Below, piece after piece: positions 1-12,457 of a stretch of 64,000 bases of DNA. The stretch lies in assembly GCA_026874595.1 (NCBI GenBank), contig CM049313.1, positions 33,693,159 through 33,757,158 on the forward strand. The letters run 5' to 3'. How positions within the stretch are numbered: position 1 is the first letter of the stretch; each line of letters starts with the position of its first letter. The position numbers and the translations under genes are program-made. The notes beneath the pieces were generated by a model. That model was not told the origin of the DNA and made no database searches. It worked only from the letters and a program-made list of their open reading frames with translations. This stretch comes from Sipunculus nudus. Taxonomy: Eukaryota; Annelida; Sipuncula; Golfingiida; Sipunculidae.

Positions 1-1044
1 TGCCACTCTATTTATGTTTATTCCTTCATTGCATGAAAGTTTTATGAGTCATCACCCAGTCAGATTTATATAATTCTTTCATAATGGATCAAACTGATTG
101 CATTTGTGCATAATCGATTACAAACGATCATGTATGTACATGCAAGGAACTTGAAAGAAGTCATATTGTCCAGAAAAGATATTTTAATCCAGTCAGAGAA
201 ATAAGAAAGAAGGGACAGAAGGAGCATTAAAACTGAACCTTGTGTAGTGAACAAGTGTCAACAACACGGCCATTATGTTGACCTTTCAGCATGATCTATA
301 ATTCAGACTGAGTTGACCAGGTCAATAATTAGGTTTTTTGTTTTTTCGTTCAATCATCAAACATGATTTCACAACAAATTCTGACCACTAGTAATGAGAA
401 CTAGTTTGACACATCGAAATGACTGTGATGATGTGAGCATGAAATTTTGTACATCATGTATGTTTCAGCCTTATAACACTGCAGTAACTATGAATTCAAT
501 GATCTTGTATCATATTTTACAATGAATACCTCAAGAATGACACCTGAATACTGCATAAGCAGTAGCACACAACGTATAGATTGCTGACTTGGAAAATATC
601 AGAAATTCAGAACAACAGAAGGGAGTAGATTCCTTTTAAGATTGAGGGCTAAACAGTCATTAGATTTTATATTATTAGGACAGAGTTATGTATCTAATGC
701 GTAATGACAATCAGTTGCCATAAAAAAATTAAGGATGTCATCAGCCAATATACAGAATGCCATCTCAGCCTAAAAGACAATACAACAATATCCAAAATGA
801 CAGGGCTAATACAGCTCTGTTCATCTGTACTACACTGAAATAAACACAAATTTGTCTTCTTAATATTCCAAGGCCAAATACTGACAAATGGGTGAACATC
901 CTTTTCCATGTGTAACAGGTCATGCAAATGGAACATGAAATGTTATTACACCCAGCACTATAGAAACAAAGTAGGGAGATGAGCACACATCAACTTTAAA
1001 TGGATAATTTTATAGAATGCCAAACATCTGGGCCTAATCAGTAA
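1..1044. other. AT-rich sequence without recognised features
   Basis: Only short chance open frames on the minus strand. No repeat structure, splice-flanked coding segment or RNA gene was recognised. Confidence 0.6.
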
Positions 1045-1290
1045 TTGTATCCACCAAAACAGTTTTGCTTCAGTGTTTGTGTCCAGAGAACTGCTCCAGG
1101 ACCCCTTGACCAATCTTTCTAAAACCTTGCATAATTATCGGGTCACATGTGAATTGGTGCCAAACAATCACTGGTGTTGGCACCTATACCCCTTCAAGGA
1201 CTGTCACAATAGGAGATATTCCCAGCCTCACTTGATCCATGCCTCTGTGATTTGGCACATATTTGAAGTCCTTTCCAGTACATTTCTTAC
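1045..1290 (+). repeat. Hairpin-headed repeat family A, truncated + copy
   Basis: It begins with the family head (GTATCC...AAAAC/GTTTTGC, from 1047) and the following body stretch containing the shared TCGGGTCACATGTGAA. It breaks off where an inverted copy starts. The same head and body are found at 8270, 48914 and 59669. Confidence 0.75.
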
Positions 1291-2395
1291 TAGAATACGG
1301 GTAGTTGACAAGAGACAACGTGTATCCGCCATATCACAGAGGCATGGGTAAATGTCATGACTCCAAATTTGTGGCATCAGTGATGCTAATTAAACTCCTC
1401 ATATATGCCAATGCAATTATCACCAAAAACAGATCTCCATATGGATACACCATGCAAGATTTAAGGATGAGACACTAATCGAGTACTGAGAAAAAGTGCA
1501 TCAATGTATTCAATAAAACCAGAACAACAAATGGCGCCACCTGTCTGGTCTACAACAAAGCTATCCAAGACAGATAAACATACCAAAAGTTCATCTGTTA
1601 CATCCACCCACTCCTCAGATATGAGCGATTTTTACCAAAAGCAAACAGACGGATCGACGCCATGCAAAAAGAATTGCAGATGGCACCACCAATCTTGGAC
1701 ACAAGATTGAAATTTCCAAGATCTTTGGACATGCATAATTTCAGGCCAATAAGGGAAATCACTCCTGAGAAAAAGGCATTAATGTATTCTACATAAATGA
1801 GAAGTTAGGTGGCACCACTTGTCTGGTCTACAAGAAAACTCTACAAGATGGATGTACATGCCAAATTTCAGACCTATGCATTTCACTTAAAGCAAATGTA
1901 CAGATGGTCGCCACACAAAAACAATTGCAGTTGGCGCATCAGTCTTGGATATGAGGAGGTATCCAAGATCTATGGACATGCACAATATCAGCCCAATTTG
2001 TTGAACTAATCACTAAGACAAATGTAAGACGAACACATGGATGGACACAACGCAAAAATCATTGTAGGTGGTGCTGCCAGTCTCAAATAAGCAATGGAGA
2101 GTTCCAAGATCTATGGAAATGCAAATTTCAGCTCAATACATTGAACCACTCCTGAGACATGGGCTGTTATCAAAAGACACCAAGATTCAGATTGCACAAT
2201 TATAAGGACTGCAGGTGGCGCCACAAGTCTTTGTTAGGCACAACTACTTAGGTGAGCGAATAACTATGCTGGGTTTCAGAAAGATTGGTCCAAGGGTCTC
2301 AGAAGAGTTCTCCTGAAATGAAGGCGGTGGCAGCAAAGACGGTGAAACCTGGTCAAAAACATAGAATCTGCAAAACTTTGTTTTGATGAGAACAA
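1275..2395 (-). mobile_element. Hairpin-headed repeat family A, near-complete inverted copy
   Basis: Reading the minus strand, the head hairpin lies at about 2366-2392, followed by the accordion of TCTTGGATAGCTTT...GTGGCGCCACC modules. The tail TATCCGCCATATCA...TTGACAAG...ATTCTAG lies near 1290-1340 and matches, in reverse complement, the tail of the 59.7-60.85 kb copy. With the truncated plus copy it forms an inverted pair. Confidence 0.75.
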
Positions 2396-2667
2396 ATATT
2401 AAAGCCTGGCTTACCCAAGGGTTTAGAGTACTGAAGGTTAAAAGCTTTTAGATCAAAATCACAAAGCTTCAGTTGAAGACCAGCATACATGCAGTAAGAG
2501 AAATGTGCTTGAATCTTAATTTTCATACTATGTGATTTTTAGAGGTGAGGTCCACAGCAGACCCCAAGGGGTGGCCTGGTCATACACAGTGAGTGGTCAA
2601 GCTGTATACATATGCAGTATTTCAAAGTTCACCTTGTCCAGGGCTCCAGGCAATCCTTTCTTTTAAA

Positions 2668-3736
2668 TACCGTATTTATTCCAATTTGGCGACCCCTCTT
2701 ATTTCTCGACCCCCCAAAAAAATTTTGAATGCATAATTTCTAAAATTACTCTAATTTCACGACTGCTGACGATGTTTTCTGTCGACGATGTTAAGGTGAA
2801 ATGCCTCCGTCTCTCACGGGCACCACAGTTTGTATCTGACTAGATTCTTATTACATTGAGCATCCACATCAAACTTGTTTGCAATAAATTTTTTTAAGAT
2901 ACAAAGATGCGTATTTCATAATATATAAACATGATAAAGCGTTCAAGGTCCAAATGGGTGTCTGTGACAAAGCAAACTTGTGTACCATTCCTGGTACACA
3001 TGTGCCTCCTGTGCAATTCATGTGGGATATTTAGCAATAATATTTACTAAATACGAGGAAGCACGCGTGGTGGAACAACGATGACACAGTTGGAACAGTC
3101 ATCGTAGTTAAGCTTAAATGACCCCCTTGAGTTTTTGGATGGATGACCATGCGTACAAAACATGGCCCCATCAAGGGCACGGGAGCTAAGACCATTTCCG
3201 GTTGTATATATTTTAACGCACCTTTACTTTCCTATATTTATTAAGTATAATGCAAATAAAAGTTATCTGATAATAGGCAATTATTTTTTATAAAGTGTTC
3301 TTCCAACTTGTGTGCAACTGCTTGTCCCTTTTCAGGCCGCTGATATCACCGCCTGGTGAGTAAACTTGAAACAACTGGTAGTTACATGAGTTGCCGTCTA
3401 TGTCAAGTGATCGTACCTATACGCGAAATAGTGATCATTTTGTAAAGTGACTGAGCTCAGTTTGATTAATCATTTGCGGACTGTATAATTCATGTGACTG
3501 TTGGAAGCCTGTTTGTAGGAAATACTGTTAAGCAAACAAAACAAACTTATAACCACCCATATTATCACTCAATCCATATGACTGCTCGGGTGTCAGAGCA
3601 CCTCGGCGTCTCTAGGGAAGGTTATGCAACCGCATGCCTCTAAAATCTCGACCACCGCAAATTCTGCAGGAAGATAATTATCAAATATCCTCCATTATCT
3701 CGAGAAAGTGGTCGCCAAATTAAAATAAATACGGTA
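2668..3736. mobile_element. Non-autonomous TIR element, about 1.07 kb
   Basis: The left end TACCGTATTTATTCCAATTT followed by GGCGACC is matched at the right end by the inverted GGTCGCCAAATT...AAATACGGTA. The terminal TA on each side may be the target duplication. This is the layout of Tc1/mariner/pogo-derived MITEs. The interior is more CpG-containing than its surroundings, which suggests a relatively recent insertion, and has no transposase frame. A diverged relative is at 40640-40790. Confidence 0.7.
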
Positions 3737-4473
3737 ATAAAACAGTAAAATAAATTAATATGATACATTGTATTTTTGAAACTTTTAAATGATTTGAAGT
3801 ATTTACATGCTTGAAAAATATTTCGTAAATACAAATAAATTTTTCAGTTCCTGATTTAAAATATAGGGAAAACAAATTTTTCAGAAAAGGCACTCTACTG
3901 TATATATGTTTGTGTGTGAAAGTGACATGTCATTTATACATATTTGTTTAATTTTATGTCAATTGTCAAAATACAGTTGTACATGTTGACATGATATGCT
4001 CGTGCTGTATTACACATGAGACATTTGCACTGTTTTCTTGGGATATGTCCCAAGTTTCCAACCTGGCAAACTGTAATTGTACAAAACTTCTTGGTACTGC
4101 AACATAGTTAAAATAATCACAGAACGGAAAAAAGACAGTACAGGGTCTGTCAAAAGAGGGAAGGGGGGGGGGGAGAATAAGATAAAAGACTGTTGGATGA
4201 TGGGTCAGTAAATCTAATACTTATAAAAGGAATTTGGTCCACATTTGTTTGCAATGTTCTCTGACACCACGTTGCCCATGACACTGTGACATACCTCATT
4301 TTAAAGGTTATTGTCCCCGCAGTGACATATGCAATATAAGAATAAATTTTTTATATACACATCATTTTGAGTGATTTTTCCGCTTTTCTGACTTGCACAG
4401 AGTTTAGATCGAGCACAGCCCAACTGCCTTTTGCAATGACCGGAATGTGTGCATCATTGTCACTCAACCACAC
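3737..4473. other. Spacer without recognised features
   Basis: AT-rich sequence with one G-tract near 4164-4175. No gene or repeat family recognised. Confidence 0.55.
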
Positions 4474-5064
4474 CAGGCTTGGGTCAAGTACAGGGGGTCA
4501 TGCAGTACTTGAGTAAAAGTACAAGTACTTCAGAATTTGACAAGTACAAGTACACAATTTTTCAATGTACTTGAGTACAAGTACAAGTACAGGGGTTTGT
4601 ACTTAAGTACAAGTACAACTGTACAAGTACTTTTAATTAAAAATCTAAAAATGCCATTTTTCTGAATATTTATTGATAAAACAATTACCTATATTATACA
4701 CACTGTTACACAGTCAGATATCAGTACTGGTACACAAAAAAGGTGTCAGTTCTGAGTCTATCAGTCAAATATAGTGCTAAGATTTCTGTCTGACCTGAGG
4801 TCTCCTAATGCTATGTTTATGGTAAGTAGATAAGTGGCTCTGTATTCAAAATAATTTAATAAAATACAAGTACTTGACTAGTACTTGAAATGTACTTGAT
4901 TTTTCAAGTACATTTTTTGGCAAGTACAAGTACAGTACAAGTACTGTATTTGGCTTGTACTGTACTTGGTAAAGAGTACCAAGTACAAGTACAGGCCAAG
5001 TACTGAAAATTTTGTACTTCAGTACAAGTACCAAGTATAAGTACATGTACTTGACCCAAGCCTG
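4474..5064. mobile_element. hAT-like non-autonomous element built of GTACTTG/CAAGTAC repeats
   Basis: The ends are inverted: CAGGCTTGGGTCAAGTAC at the left and its complement GTACTTGACCCAAGCCTG at the right. The interior is dominated by iterated CAAGTAC/GTACTTG. The flanks AACCACAC and AACCCACG look like an imperfect 8-bp target duplication, as in hAT elements. A minus-strand open frame through it is a by-product of the iteration. Confidence 0.75.
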
Positions 5065-6059
5065 AACCCACGATTGACTATTATTCATATGAATAACAAT
5101 TGCTTTCAGTGAGGGATCTGAGTATGTCTGGCCTTTCATTGGACCCAGGCTCTCACCCACGTGCGTGGTCAGTAAAAGAGAAAATTCACATGTTTCTCGC
5201 TTTATGCCGGAAAGGAAGGGTTCAACCCAGGAGGATTAATGACAAAACCTTATTCAAGGTCCTAATTTCAGGAACAGGGGTGGGGTGGGGGCAGTGGTTT
5301 CAGGCCTCAATTTTGGTCTGATACAATGAAAAGAAGGTTACGGGGCTGAAATTGGGATCCGGACCCTCTGCATTGAATTAATCTTTCATGTGTTCCTCAC
5401 ATCAACCTGTTCCTTATACGTCCAGTGATAGAAACCAGTCAAATATCATAGGGAACCTGAATGCCCCCGCGTCTCATTCTGGTTTGCAATGTTAACATCA
5501 ACACTGACCAGGTCTTCAAAGTAAACACACCTGGATATGATTTTTTTGCCACGAGCACAGCGCCACAAAATAAGTGTAAAAAATTTTTGTACATATCTTA
5601 TTGAGACAGTATCCCATTGAAAACCTATATTTTCTTATAACTTTTAGAATAAAAAGTGAGCCAACACTCCACATCTCAGTTAATATATATCAACCTAACT
5701 CCGGTAAAAAGCCTGGAATACCGGGTTTATCAGCTCAGTAAAGTATATATATATAACTTAAGTTTCTATAATATTAGTCTACAGTGATGTGTTGTAATTC
5801 AGTTACCATATGGTGATATGGTTTGACTTAACAGTATGCAGAAAACCCATGCACAGACAGATCTATAATATTTTAAGTGGCAAGGTGAACTCAGGCTCAG
5901 CTAGCAGTACTCATTATACGGCTATATTACAACAACCAAGCGACATGAAATGTATTTTACCTGATGATAAACGTGACATGTATGTTGGAAAGTCTGCTTA
6001 TTGATGGTACTTACCTTAGTATTATCTCCCTTCAAATTAAAAACTTGTAGAACTTGCTA
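5065..6059. other. Spacer upstream of the promoter-like region
   Basis: Single-copy looking sequence with short chance frames and no recognised repeat or exon. Confidence 0.5.
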
Positions 6060-6436
6060 GCTGCTGCACCAGTTGAAACACTCTGACATGTCACGTTGCT
6101 GTGTCACAGATGACAGCAAGGCGTGCTCTGTTATATACGTGTGCTTTGTCAGGTTACCGGTTCGTATTCTCTCTACTGGAGCCAGTGGAGGGTTCACCGG
6201 GCAGACTTTATCTGACAGCATTGATTCCACGAATAGAGCCAGCTTTACTTCCGTGATCACCCAAGCAGGGCAAGCTCGGTGCCAGCCACGCTGAATTGTT
6301 TACATCCTCACAAGGCTGCCATGTTTAACTCGCACTGCATCGTGGGTAGTGGCCCCGACGGTCACGTGATAGGGCTTCGATGCGTTCTTGCATTTGATTG
6401 GACACCCAATGAGCCGACCATGTCTGCTGCCTCATA
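6060..6436 (+). promoter_or_regulatory. CpG-rich promoter-like region and probable 5' UTR
   Basis: This patch holds about twenty CpGs in some 350 bp, against CpG-poor surroundings. It contains a CACGTG E-box at 6363-6368, inverted CCAAT boxes at 6397-6401 (ATTGG) and 6406-6410 (CCAAT), a GCCATG motif near 6318 that resembles a reversed YY1 site, ETS-like TTCCG near 6250, and a CATCGTGGGTAGT stretch at about 6338. There is no TATA box. These are typical of a dispersed-initiation housekeeping promoter. Orientation is inferred from the + strand exon candidates immediately downstream; bidirectional activity is possible. The exact start site cannot be placed. Confidence 0.45.
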
Positions 6437-6454
6437 ATGTCAGAACTGACAGTG
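6437..6454 (+). CDS. Candidate first coding exon (start codon) of the zinc-finger gene
   Basis: An ATG at 6437 (A at -3) reads M-S-E-L-T-V and ends in phase 0 at a donor-like AGTG|GTACGT (GT at 6455-6456). Phase 0 is what the 8082-8121 exon needs to stay in frame with the zinc-finger exon, giving M-S-E-L-T-V-A-E-E-E at the start. It lies just downstream of a CpG-rich, CCAAT- and E-box-containing patch, which fits a first exon. Two upstream ATGs exist: the one at 6420 stops at a TAA within six codons, and the one at 6409 is out of frame and would run through the junction. The 26 codons upstream of M-G-D would be free of stops by chance in roughly three cases in ten, so this is suggestive only. 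Confidence 0.38.
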
Positions 6455-8081
6455 GTACGTATATGAAAACCCAGGATGTCACAGCTTTAAGTACAAAAAA
6501 ATCATATTTCTGTACACCCTTATCAAACTTTATCATTATATGCATCAATGCACTCCAGACAACCATGACAACTGGAGCTCATCTGCTCTAAACCCACAGG
6601 GCTTTGTCACAGTTTGTGCACACGTTAAGGATATCCTGCCCTTGGCCTTGGTTTCTATATATTTATGTATATTTCTGTCAGCCTGTGTCTCTTGGGTTTC
6701 TGCATGCAAGCTTTAAAGTTGTTTGAAGATGTCAAGTATTTTTTCTTAATCTTTAAGTTACAGATGGACTATATCAAGCTGGGATTAAAAAAAAAACATT
6801 AGGTCCCTTAAAACTGTAATATATAATTTTAAATATAATGAAAAAAAAAAATGTGGTGAGGTATGCCATTTTTGCTCAGCTGCATGATTAAATTGCATAT
6901 GGATTTTTTTTCTTGTGACATATGCTCATGGTCTTTAAAAACTTAAAGGTGCCCTTTCACGTACTTTTTGAAAAAGAAATAACATGATTCCTGGCTTCCT
7001 CTGTGTATATATTAATGATGTTAAGGTAGTTTTGGTTGAAAAAAGTTCTTATAATTAATGCCTTCGTGAAGGATGTATGAACTTGTTTATCAACAACATG
7101 TTTGTAAACAACAGTGTTGACAAACATGTAAAGTAAGATGGTAGGTTGCATATATGCAGAGGTAGAAAGGTCACTTGTCACAAAATGCTTAATTTGCGTA
7201 GCTCTTAATTCTTATCTAACTTGCTGCCAGATGCGCAGGCCCCAAAATATAAAAAACACGTTGATATAACCAAAACAAGCAGCCTGTGTGTGGTGATATC
7301 CACATTTTCTGGCCTTTTTTTATGAAAGGTCCAACTATACAGGGATTACCTTTAGTTTATAGAGCACAGATAGGTGATTGGGCCCCTTTAATGGCACTTA
7401 GGGTATAATTGTGTCACATATATGTACGAGCAGATGGGATAAGTTTACAATTCAACTTGAAAATCCAGGAGGAATGCAACAGCTCTGTGTCAGTGGATTA
7501 AATTATTAGCAGAACAAATTATACTTTAATGATTGACTGTCAATGTCAAACTGAACAACATTATATTTGTCAAGAATCTAAGTGTTGTAATATGTGCTGG
7601 TAGTGGTTAATCTTAAAGCGCTATTAATTAAAGGTGGACAGCCTTTGATCATGAAGCAAATGATTGACCTTAACTGACTGGTAAAACATAAAATTAAAAA
7701 AACTGAAAAAAAATTAAAAGAATTGAACTTCGCAGAATGGCAATAAATTAGCCTGCATAAACATTAAAATTAAAATAACAATTAATCTTTGGACAATGCA
7801 GTTTTTACTATTGCTTTGACACTGGTAATGTCTTATCAACATTGTAATTGATATCAGTACCCATATGAAACCATAGTATCTGTGAAACTCTGTTTTGGTG
7901 GATACAATTAGTGTCAGACATATTTTCTGCAGCGGAAGGAAATATGCATATATCTGTAGATATTATAGATGAAAATTATCTGTGCATATTGACACATAAG
8001 GTCATTTAAGGTGCCTTTTTGCATGGATTTTGGATGGTTACTGTTTACCAGTGATTGATGTACATTATTATGATCTTACAG
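6455..8081 (+). other. Candidate intron 1 of the zinc-finger gene
   Basis: AT-rich sequence bounded by a GTACGT donor and a TTACAG acceptor. It contains one orphan head hairpin of repeat family A at 7872-7910 and otherwise no recognised elements. Confidence 0.4.
7872..7910 (-). repeat. Orphan head hairpin of repeat family A
   Basis: In reverse complement it reads TAATTGTATCCACCAAAACA followed by GAGTTTCACAGATACTATGG, the complete stem-loop head seen at 1047, 8270 and 59669. No family body follows. Confidence 0.65.
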
Positions 8082-8121
8082 GCAGAAGAGGAGACCTTAG
8101 AAGAGCCACCTCACAATCAAG
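8082..8121 (+). CDS. Candidate 40-nt internal exon of the zinc-finger gene
   Basis: The sequence between TTACAG at 8076-8081 and GTAAAAG at 8122 has clean acceptor and donor signals. Its first frame reads A-E-E-E-T-L-E-E-P-P-H-N-Q with one base left over (phase 1). The exon at 62239 starts with exactly the two bases needed to complete a GAC codon, and the joined frame runs without a stop into the M-G-D start of the zinc-finger protein. The other open frame (basic, R-R-G-D...) would stop soon after the junction; the third stops at once. The intron would be 54,117 bp (8122-62238). It could instead be 5' untranslated, or belong to a transcript using the exon near 45.4 kb. It is a sequence-based inference with no homology support. 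Confidence 0.5.
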
Positions 8122-8263
8122 GTAAAAGGGTGCTTGCATGTCTTATTGCTTTTATCATAATTTGCAGATTCTTTAATTAATGAGTTCAAAAGTTTGCTTG
8201 TCCTTTTGTGCTACCTTCAGCTTGTCTGCACACTCACAGATGTTGGATAGCAGTATCAGAATG

Positions 8264-9945
8264 GTAATTGTATCTGCCAAAACAGAGTTTTGCAGATATT
8301 TTGCTTTCACAGTTGCAGGGTTCATCCTTGAAGAACTCCTCTGAGACCTTTGGACTGATCTCTCTGAAACCTGGCATATTTATGTGGTCACATGTGAACT
8401 AATGCGTAACAAAGATAGGTGGTTCCACCCTTTTTTGCACAATGTTTGTTTGTTTGCTTTTAAAAGATGATAACATTTATGTCAGGAATGGTTCTATGTA
8501 TCAGGCTGAAATTGTGCATATCATTAGCTCTGTAATACCTTCCATCATGTACTCTTGACTGGTGGTGCCATCAGCAATCATTCTTGCATGTTCATCATCT
8601 TGGGTAGATTTCTTGTGCATGAGCTGGTGGCTCAATCTGCAATCATCTTTCGCATGGTGTCCATTTGTACGGTTGCTTTGGGTGAAAATCACTCATATCT
8701 CAGGAGTGGTTGAGTGTATTGGCCTGAAATTTTGGCACATCCATCCATCTTGGATGGCTATCTAATTTAAATGATAAGTGGCACCACCTATAATCAAGCA
8801 TTGTAGAATACATCCATGCATTTATGTGCGGAGTTTCATGGTTTCACATCTCCTCTTGAAATTGTGGATGTCCATCGACTTTGATATCTTAATCTCATAC
8901 ACAAGGTTGGTGTTACCACCTACAATAATTTTTACATAGCAATCCAGAAGTATGTTTTGGGTGATTATTGCACATATCTCTGGAGTGGATGAATGTATCA
9001 GCCTGAAATTTTGCATGTTTATTCTTCTTAGTTTCCCTTTTTGTAGAGGAGACTGGTGTCACAACCTTCTGTCACATTTACGTAGAACACATTGATGCCC
9101 TTTTCTCTTAGGCTTATTGGCTTGAAATTTTGTATGATCATCAATCTTGGATAGAATTCTGATATATGAGACAGACAGCATTATGGTGCCAGCCACAATC
9201 ATGTATCCATAGAATACATTTATGCATTTATCTCAGGAGTGGTCTGAGGTATCAGCTTGAAATTTTCATGTCCAGTCAGATCTTGGATAGCTTTGTCTTT
9301 TATACTGGAAGTGCCACCGCAGTCCCCAGTCATTTATTTTCTTGATGTCCATCTGTGCATCTGTCATGGGTTAAAACCATACACATTTCATTTTCAGGAG
9401 TGGTATTGGCTTGAAATTTTGTATGTCCATCCATCTTGTATGGCTTTCTCATACACAAGACGTGTGGTGCTACCTACAATCACATATTGGTACAATAAAT
9501 CCATGCATTCATCTCAGGAGTGGTTTGATACATATCTGGAAATTTGCATGTCCCTTGATCTTTAAGTGGTTTTACTGTAACATGTATCCAAGACTGGAAG
9601 GGCTACCAACAAGCAGTTTCATCAGGTGACCATCTGTGGGTCTGTATTTGGTGAAAATCACACATATCTCAGGAGTTGTTCAAGGTAACTGCCTAATATT
9701 TTGCATGTCCATCTAAATCTAGGATCTAGGATGACATTATCTTGTACACATGACTAGTGGTGCTACCTACAACATTTTTTAGTTTCATTCATCCATGCAT
9801 CTAAGGATGCTTTGGCATCTCTGATACCACAGATTTTGAAGACTGTCACTTCAGGAGACAATCTCTCCCTCATTGTATACATGCTGCTCTGATTTGGCAG
9901 ATTTCTGTAGTCTCTGGTCAGCTGCCTATATTCTAGTTATTAACT
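8264..9945 (+). mobile_element. Hairpin-headed repeat family A, full-length copy
   Basis: Head hairpin at 8270-8299, then repeated modules of about 130 bp (GGAGTGGTTTGA...CCTGAAATTTTGCATGTCCATC...GGTGGTGCCACCTAC), then the tail TTTGGCAGATTTCTGTAGTC...ATTCTAGTTAT near 9893-9940. It carries no long open frame, so it is non-autonomous or degraded. Confidence 0.8.
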
Positions 9946-10008
9946 AGTAGTTAATATTGATTTCAGCCAGCAGTATAGTACTTTAATTTAGATACTGCAC
10001 AATTTCTA

Positions 10009-10480
10009 GCTCAGCTGACTGAAGTTATTATATTACATATTCATTAAGGACTATTTCATCAGTTTCATCAGAGCCACCTGTATTTTTTTTTAAATTTTTA
10101 TGCATTTTTTCTCTATTTTTGAGACCTTCAAACATGCAGTCTTCTGTTAACAGGGTACAAATCATAACCATTCAACCTAGAATTTCTTATTTAAAAAGCA
10201 GAGATGTCCATGAAAAAATCTCCTTGGAAATCTGAATTTAGGTCTCTGTTACCCATATTCTTTGAGCTTTAGGCCTTTAAGTACCCTTCATTATAATTAA
10301 ACATTTTACATAAAACCTCCAGTTTCTCAACAACTAATGAAATCAATGATAACTCTGGTTTGGATAGATAGATTGTCTTCAAACTTGATCACAGGGACCT
10401 CATTTTGAAGAATCTTATAAACATCTCCTTATAGACAAATTCAGCTGAGCGTTGACTCAGTGAGACCAATGGGTTTTTCA
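10009..10480 (+). repeat. Dispersed repeat with AGCTCAGCTGA start and CAGCTGAGCG end
   Basis: It starts TAGCTCAGCTGACTGAAG and ends TTCAGCTGAGCGTTGACTCA...GACCAATGGGTTTTT. These correspond to the start (34672) and end (about 40055-40092) of the large repeat at 34.5-40.1 kb, so this is a short internally deleted relative. The two termini are inverted relative to one another. Confidence 0.6.
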
Positions 10481-10523
10481 TTCAGAATTTAAGAAAATAT
10501 CCACCTCAACACCTGCTACAGAC

Positions 10524-10681
10524 ATGGGGTCTATTACAGTTGTTCTATTACTATTACTATTACTATTACTTTCAATTTCTGATATTACTATTACTCTTAC
10601 TATTACCACATTTTATCTTCTATTACTATTACTATTACTATTACTGGGGTATCTATTACTATTACTATTACTATTACATGT
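10524..10681. repeat. (TTACTA)n simple repeat
   Basis: Runs of CTATTACTATTA with short interruptions. The translated leucine-rich frame is an artefact of the repeat. Confidence 0.9.
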
Positions 10682-10699
10682 ACTTAAACTTATGGTAGG

Positions 10700-12450
10700 A
10701 TTCTAGACCTTGCGCAGCCATGAGTGCTATAAACTAGCACTACAATCACATGTTTAAATAATATTAAAAGCAACTATATCATCCACTTACCTACACAATT
10801 TTTTCTTATACTGTGTTTGTCATTTACAAGAAGCCTAATAATACTGGAGATCTTAATTATTTCAGCTTCTTTAATTCTGTATTTTTTTAATATTTTGAAA
10901 CCTCACTTATCGTTATTGGGGTGTTTCAAGTCGATATTATAAGATAATTGTATGAACTCATGAATATGTAATTTAAAGCAACCCATTGTAAAGGCCTTGG
11001 CATATGTAAAATATTGATTTATAATTATATGCATACTTGTACATTTTATATTATTCTTATATATATTTCACATAAATTTATTTTATAGTACATACTTCCG
11101 TTTAGATTTAATCTTCGTTCTCATAGTCAATAAATAAAGATTTTCAGTGTAACTAAAAATTGTCTCCAGAGGAATTATTCATGATTATTGCATTTATATT
11201 ATTTAGTATCAAAGCTGACAATTCAATCCTTTATGTATGTATCAGGAGAGGAATTTATGTAGGGCTGTGTCCTGTTTCCCAATCCTTATAAATATATCCA
11301 ATAAAAATACTGTTTACGTCAAGATTCTGGACAGAACCAAACTGGAGACAAAAGTACCCCATCTTCTCGGGTGTATATGTTCATTTGGATGTGATGCCAT
11401 GTTTTATTCCATCACATAATACATCTCGAGAGTTAACAGAGAGGTGGTAAACTTTACAATAATGGAAGCAAGCATGGCTTTTTTTCTTCAGGCATGCCCT
11501 TTTTCATTGCAGCAAAACAAGCGTAGGATAATTTAGGAATATGGAGAGTGATTTAAACTTGCATCAATTTTACAAAACAAATAAAATATTATTTAAATCA
11601 CTTTCACAATAAATTTGGTATTTAACAATCTTGTACTTTAAATTTTGTACATTACAGGATCTAATTATTTGATATAAAAATTTCAGATATTAAATAATAA
11701 AATATGAACAGTTACTTATATTCTCATTTTATATAATCAAATAAATTAATATCATGAAAAAATGGTTCATTTAATTTTGAAAATATAAATTAACATAATT
11801 TTATATACTGAATGAAGGTCTGCAAAATTGGTACTATGAAATAACAGACAAGTATTAAAAGAATAGTTTTAAAAGAATATGTATATAAATTAACTAGATA
11901 ATACATGTGCCTGCAGTATGACTTTATCCAAGTGATTGTAGTACTGGTCTGAGTTTATAGCATTGTAGGCTTCAGTACATTATGGGTAGTGAAAACACCA
12001 TAAGCTTATCATGAACATTTTGGGTCTGTACTGTATCTGGTTCCATATTATATTTTTCTTGAATGTGTGTTATTGCAATTTGTATGATTAAAATGCAAAC
12101 TGGCTTGTGAAAACAAATCTAGGTACATTTCAGAATATGCATATGGATTGATGGATGTGAGATATGATGTACATGTCACAATAATAAAACACTATATTTA
12201 TCTGTCTCTTAAGATTAAACATGCCTCTGTTTATCCATGGTTTACTAATCAAAGGTCAGATTGTGCCAGGTAACTTGTTTGGCTGTGACCTACTCTGTCC
12301 AGTACTCTAATGTAATTAGCACCAGTGGTCACCAGCAATGTGGCAGCTGGCCCATGCTTGCCTCAACAACAGGCACATCCTGGGCAGTTACAGGACAAGA
12401 GCTGAGTTCAGCATTATTTGCTGATATGCTTAATGATCAAGGGGCTCACA
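10700..12450. other. AT-rich tract without recognised features
   Basis: Only chance short frames; no TE termini, RNA genes or exon-like segments were found. Confidence 0.5.
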
Positions 12451-12457
12451 GGAAGTA

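Noticed and set aside
4846-5160. 104-codon minus-strand Val/Leu/Tyr-rich frame
   Set aside because: Produced by the GTACTTG iteration of the hAT-like element.
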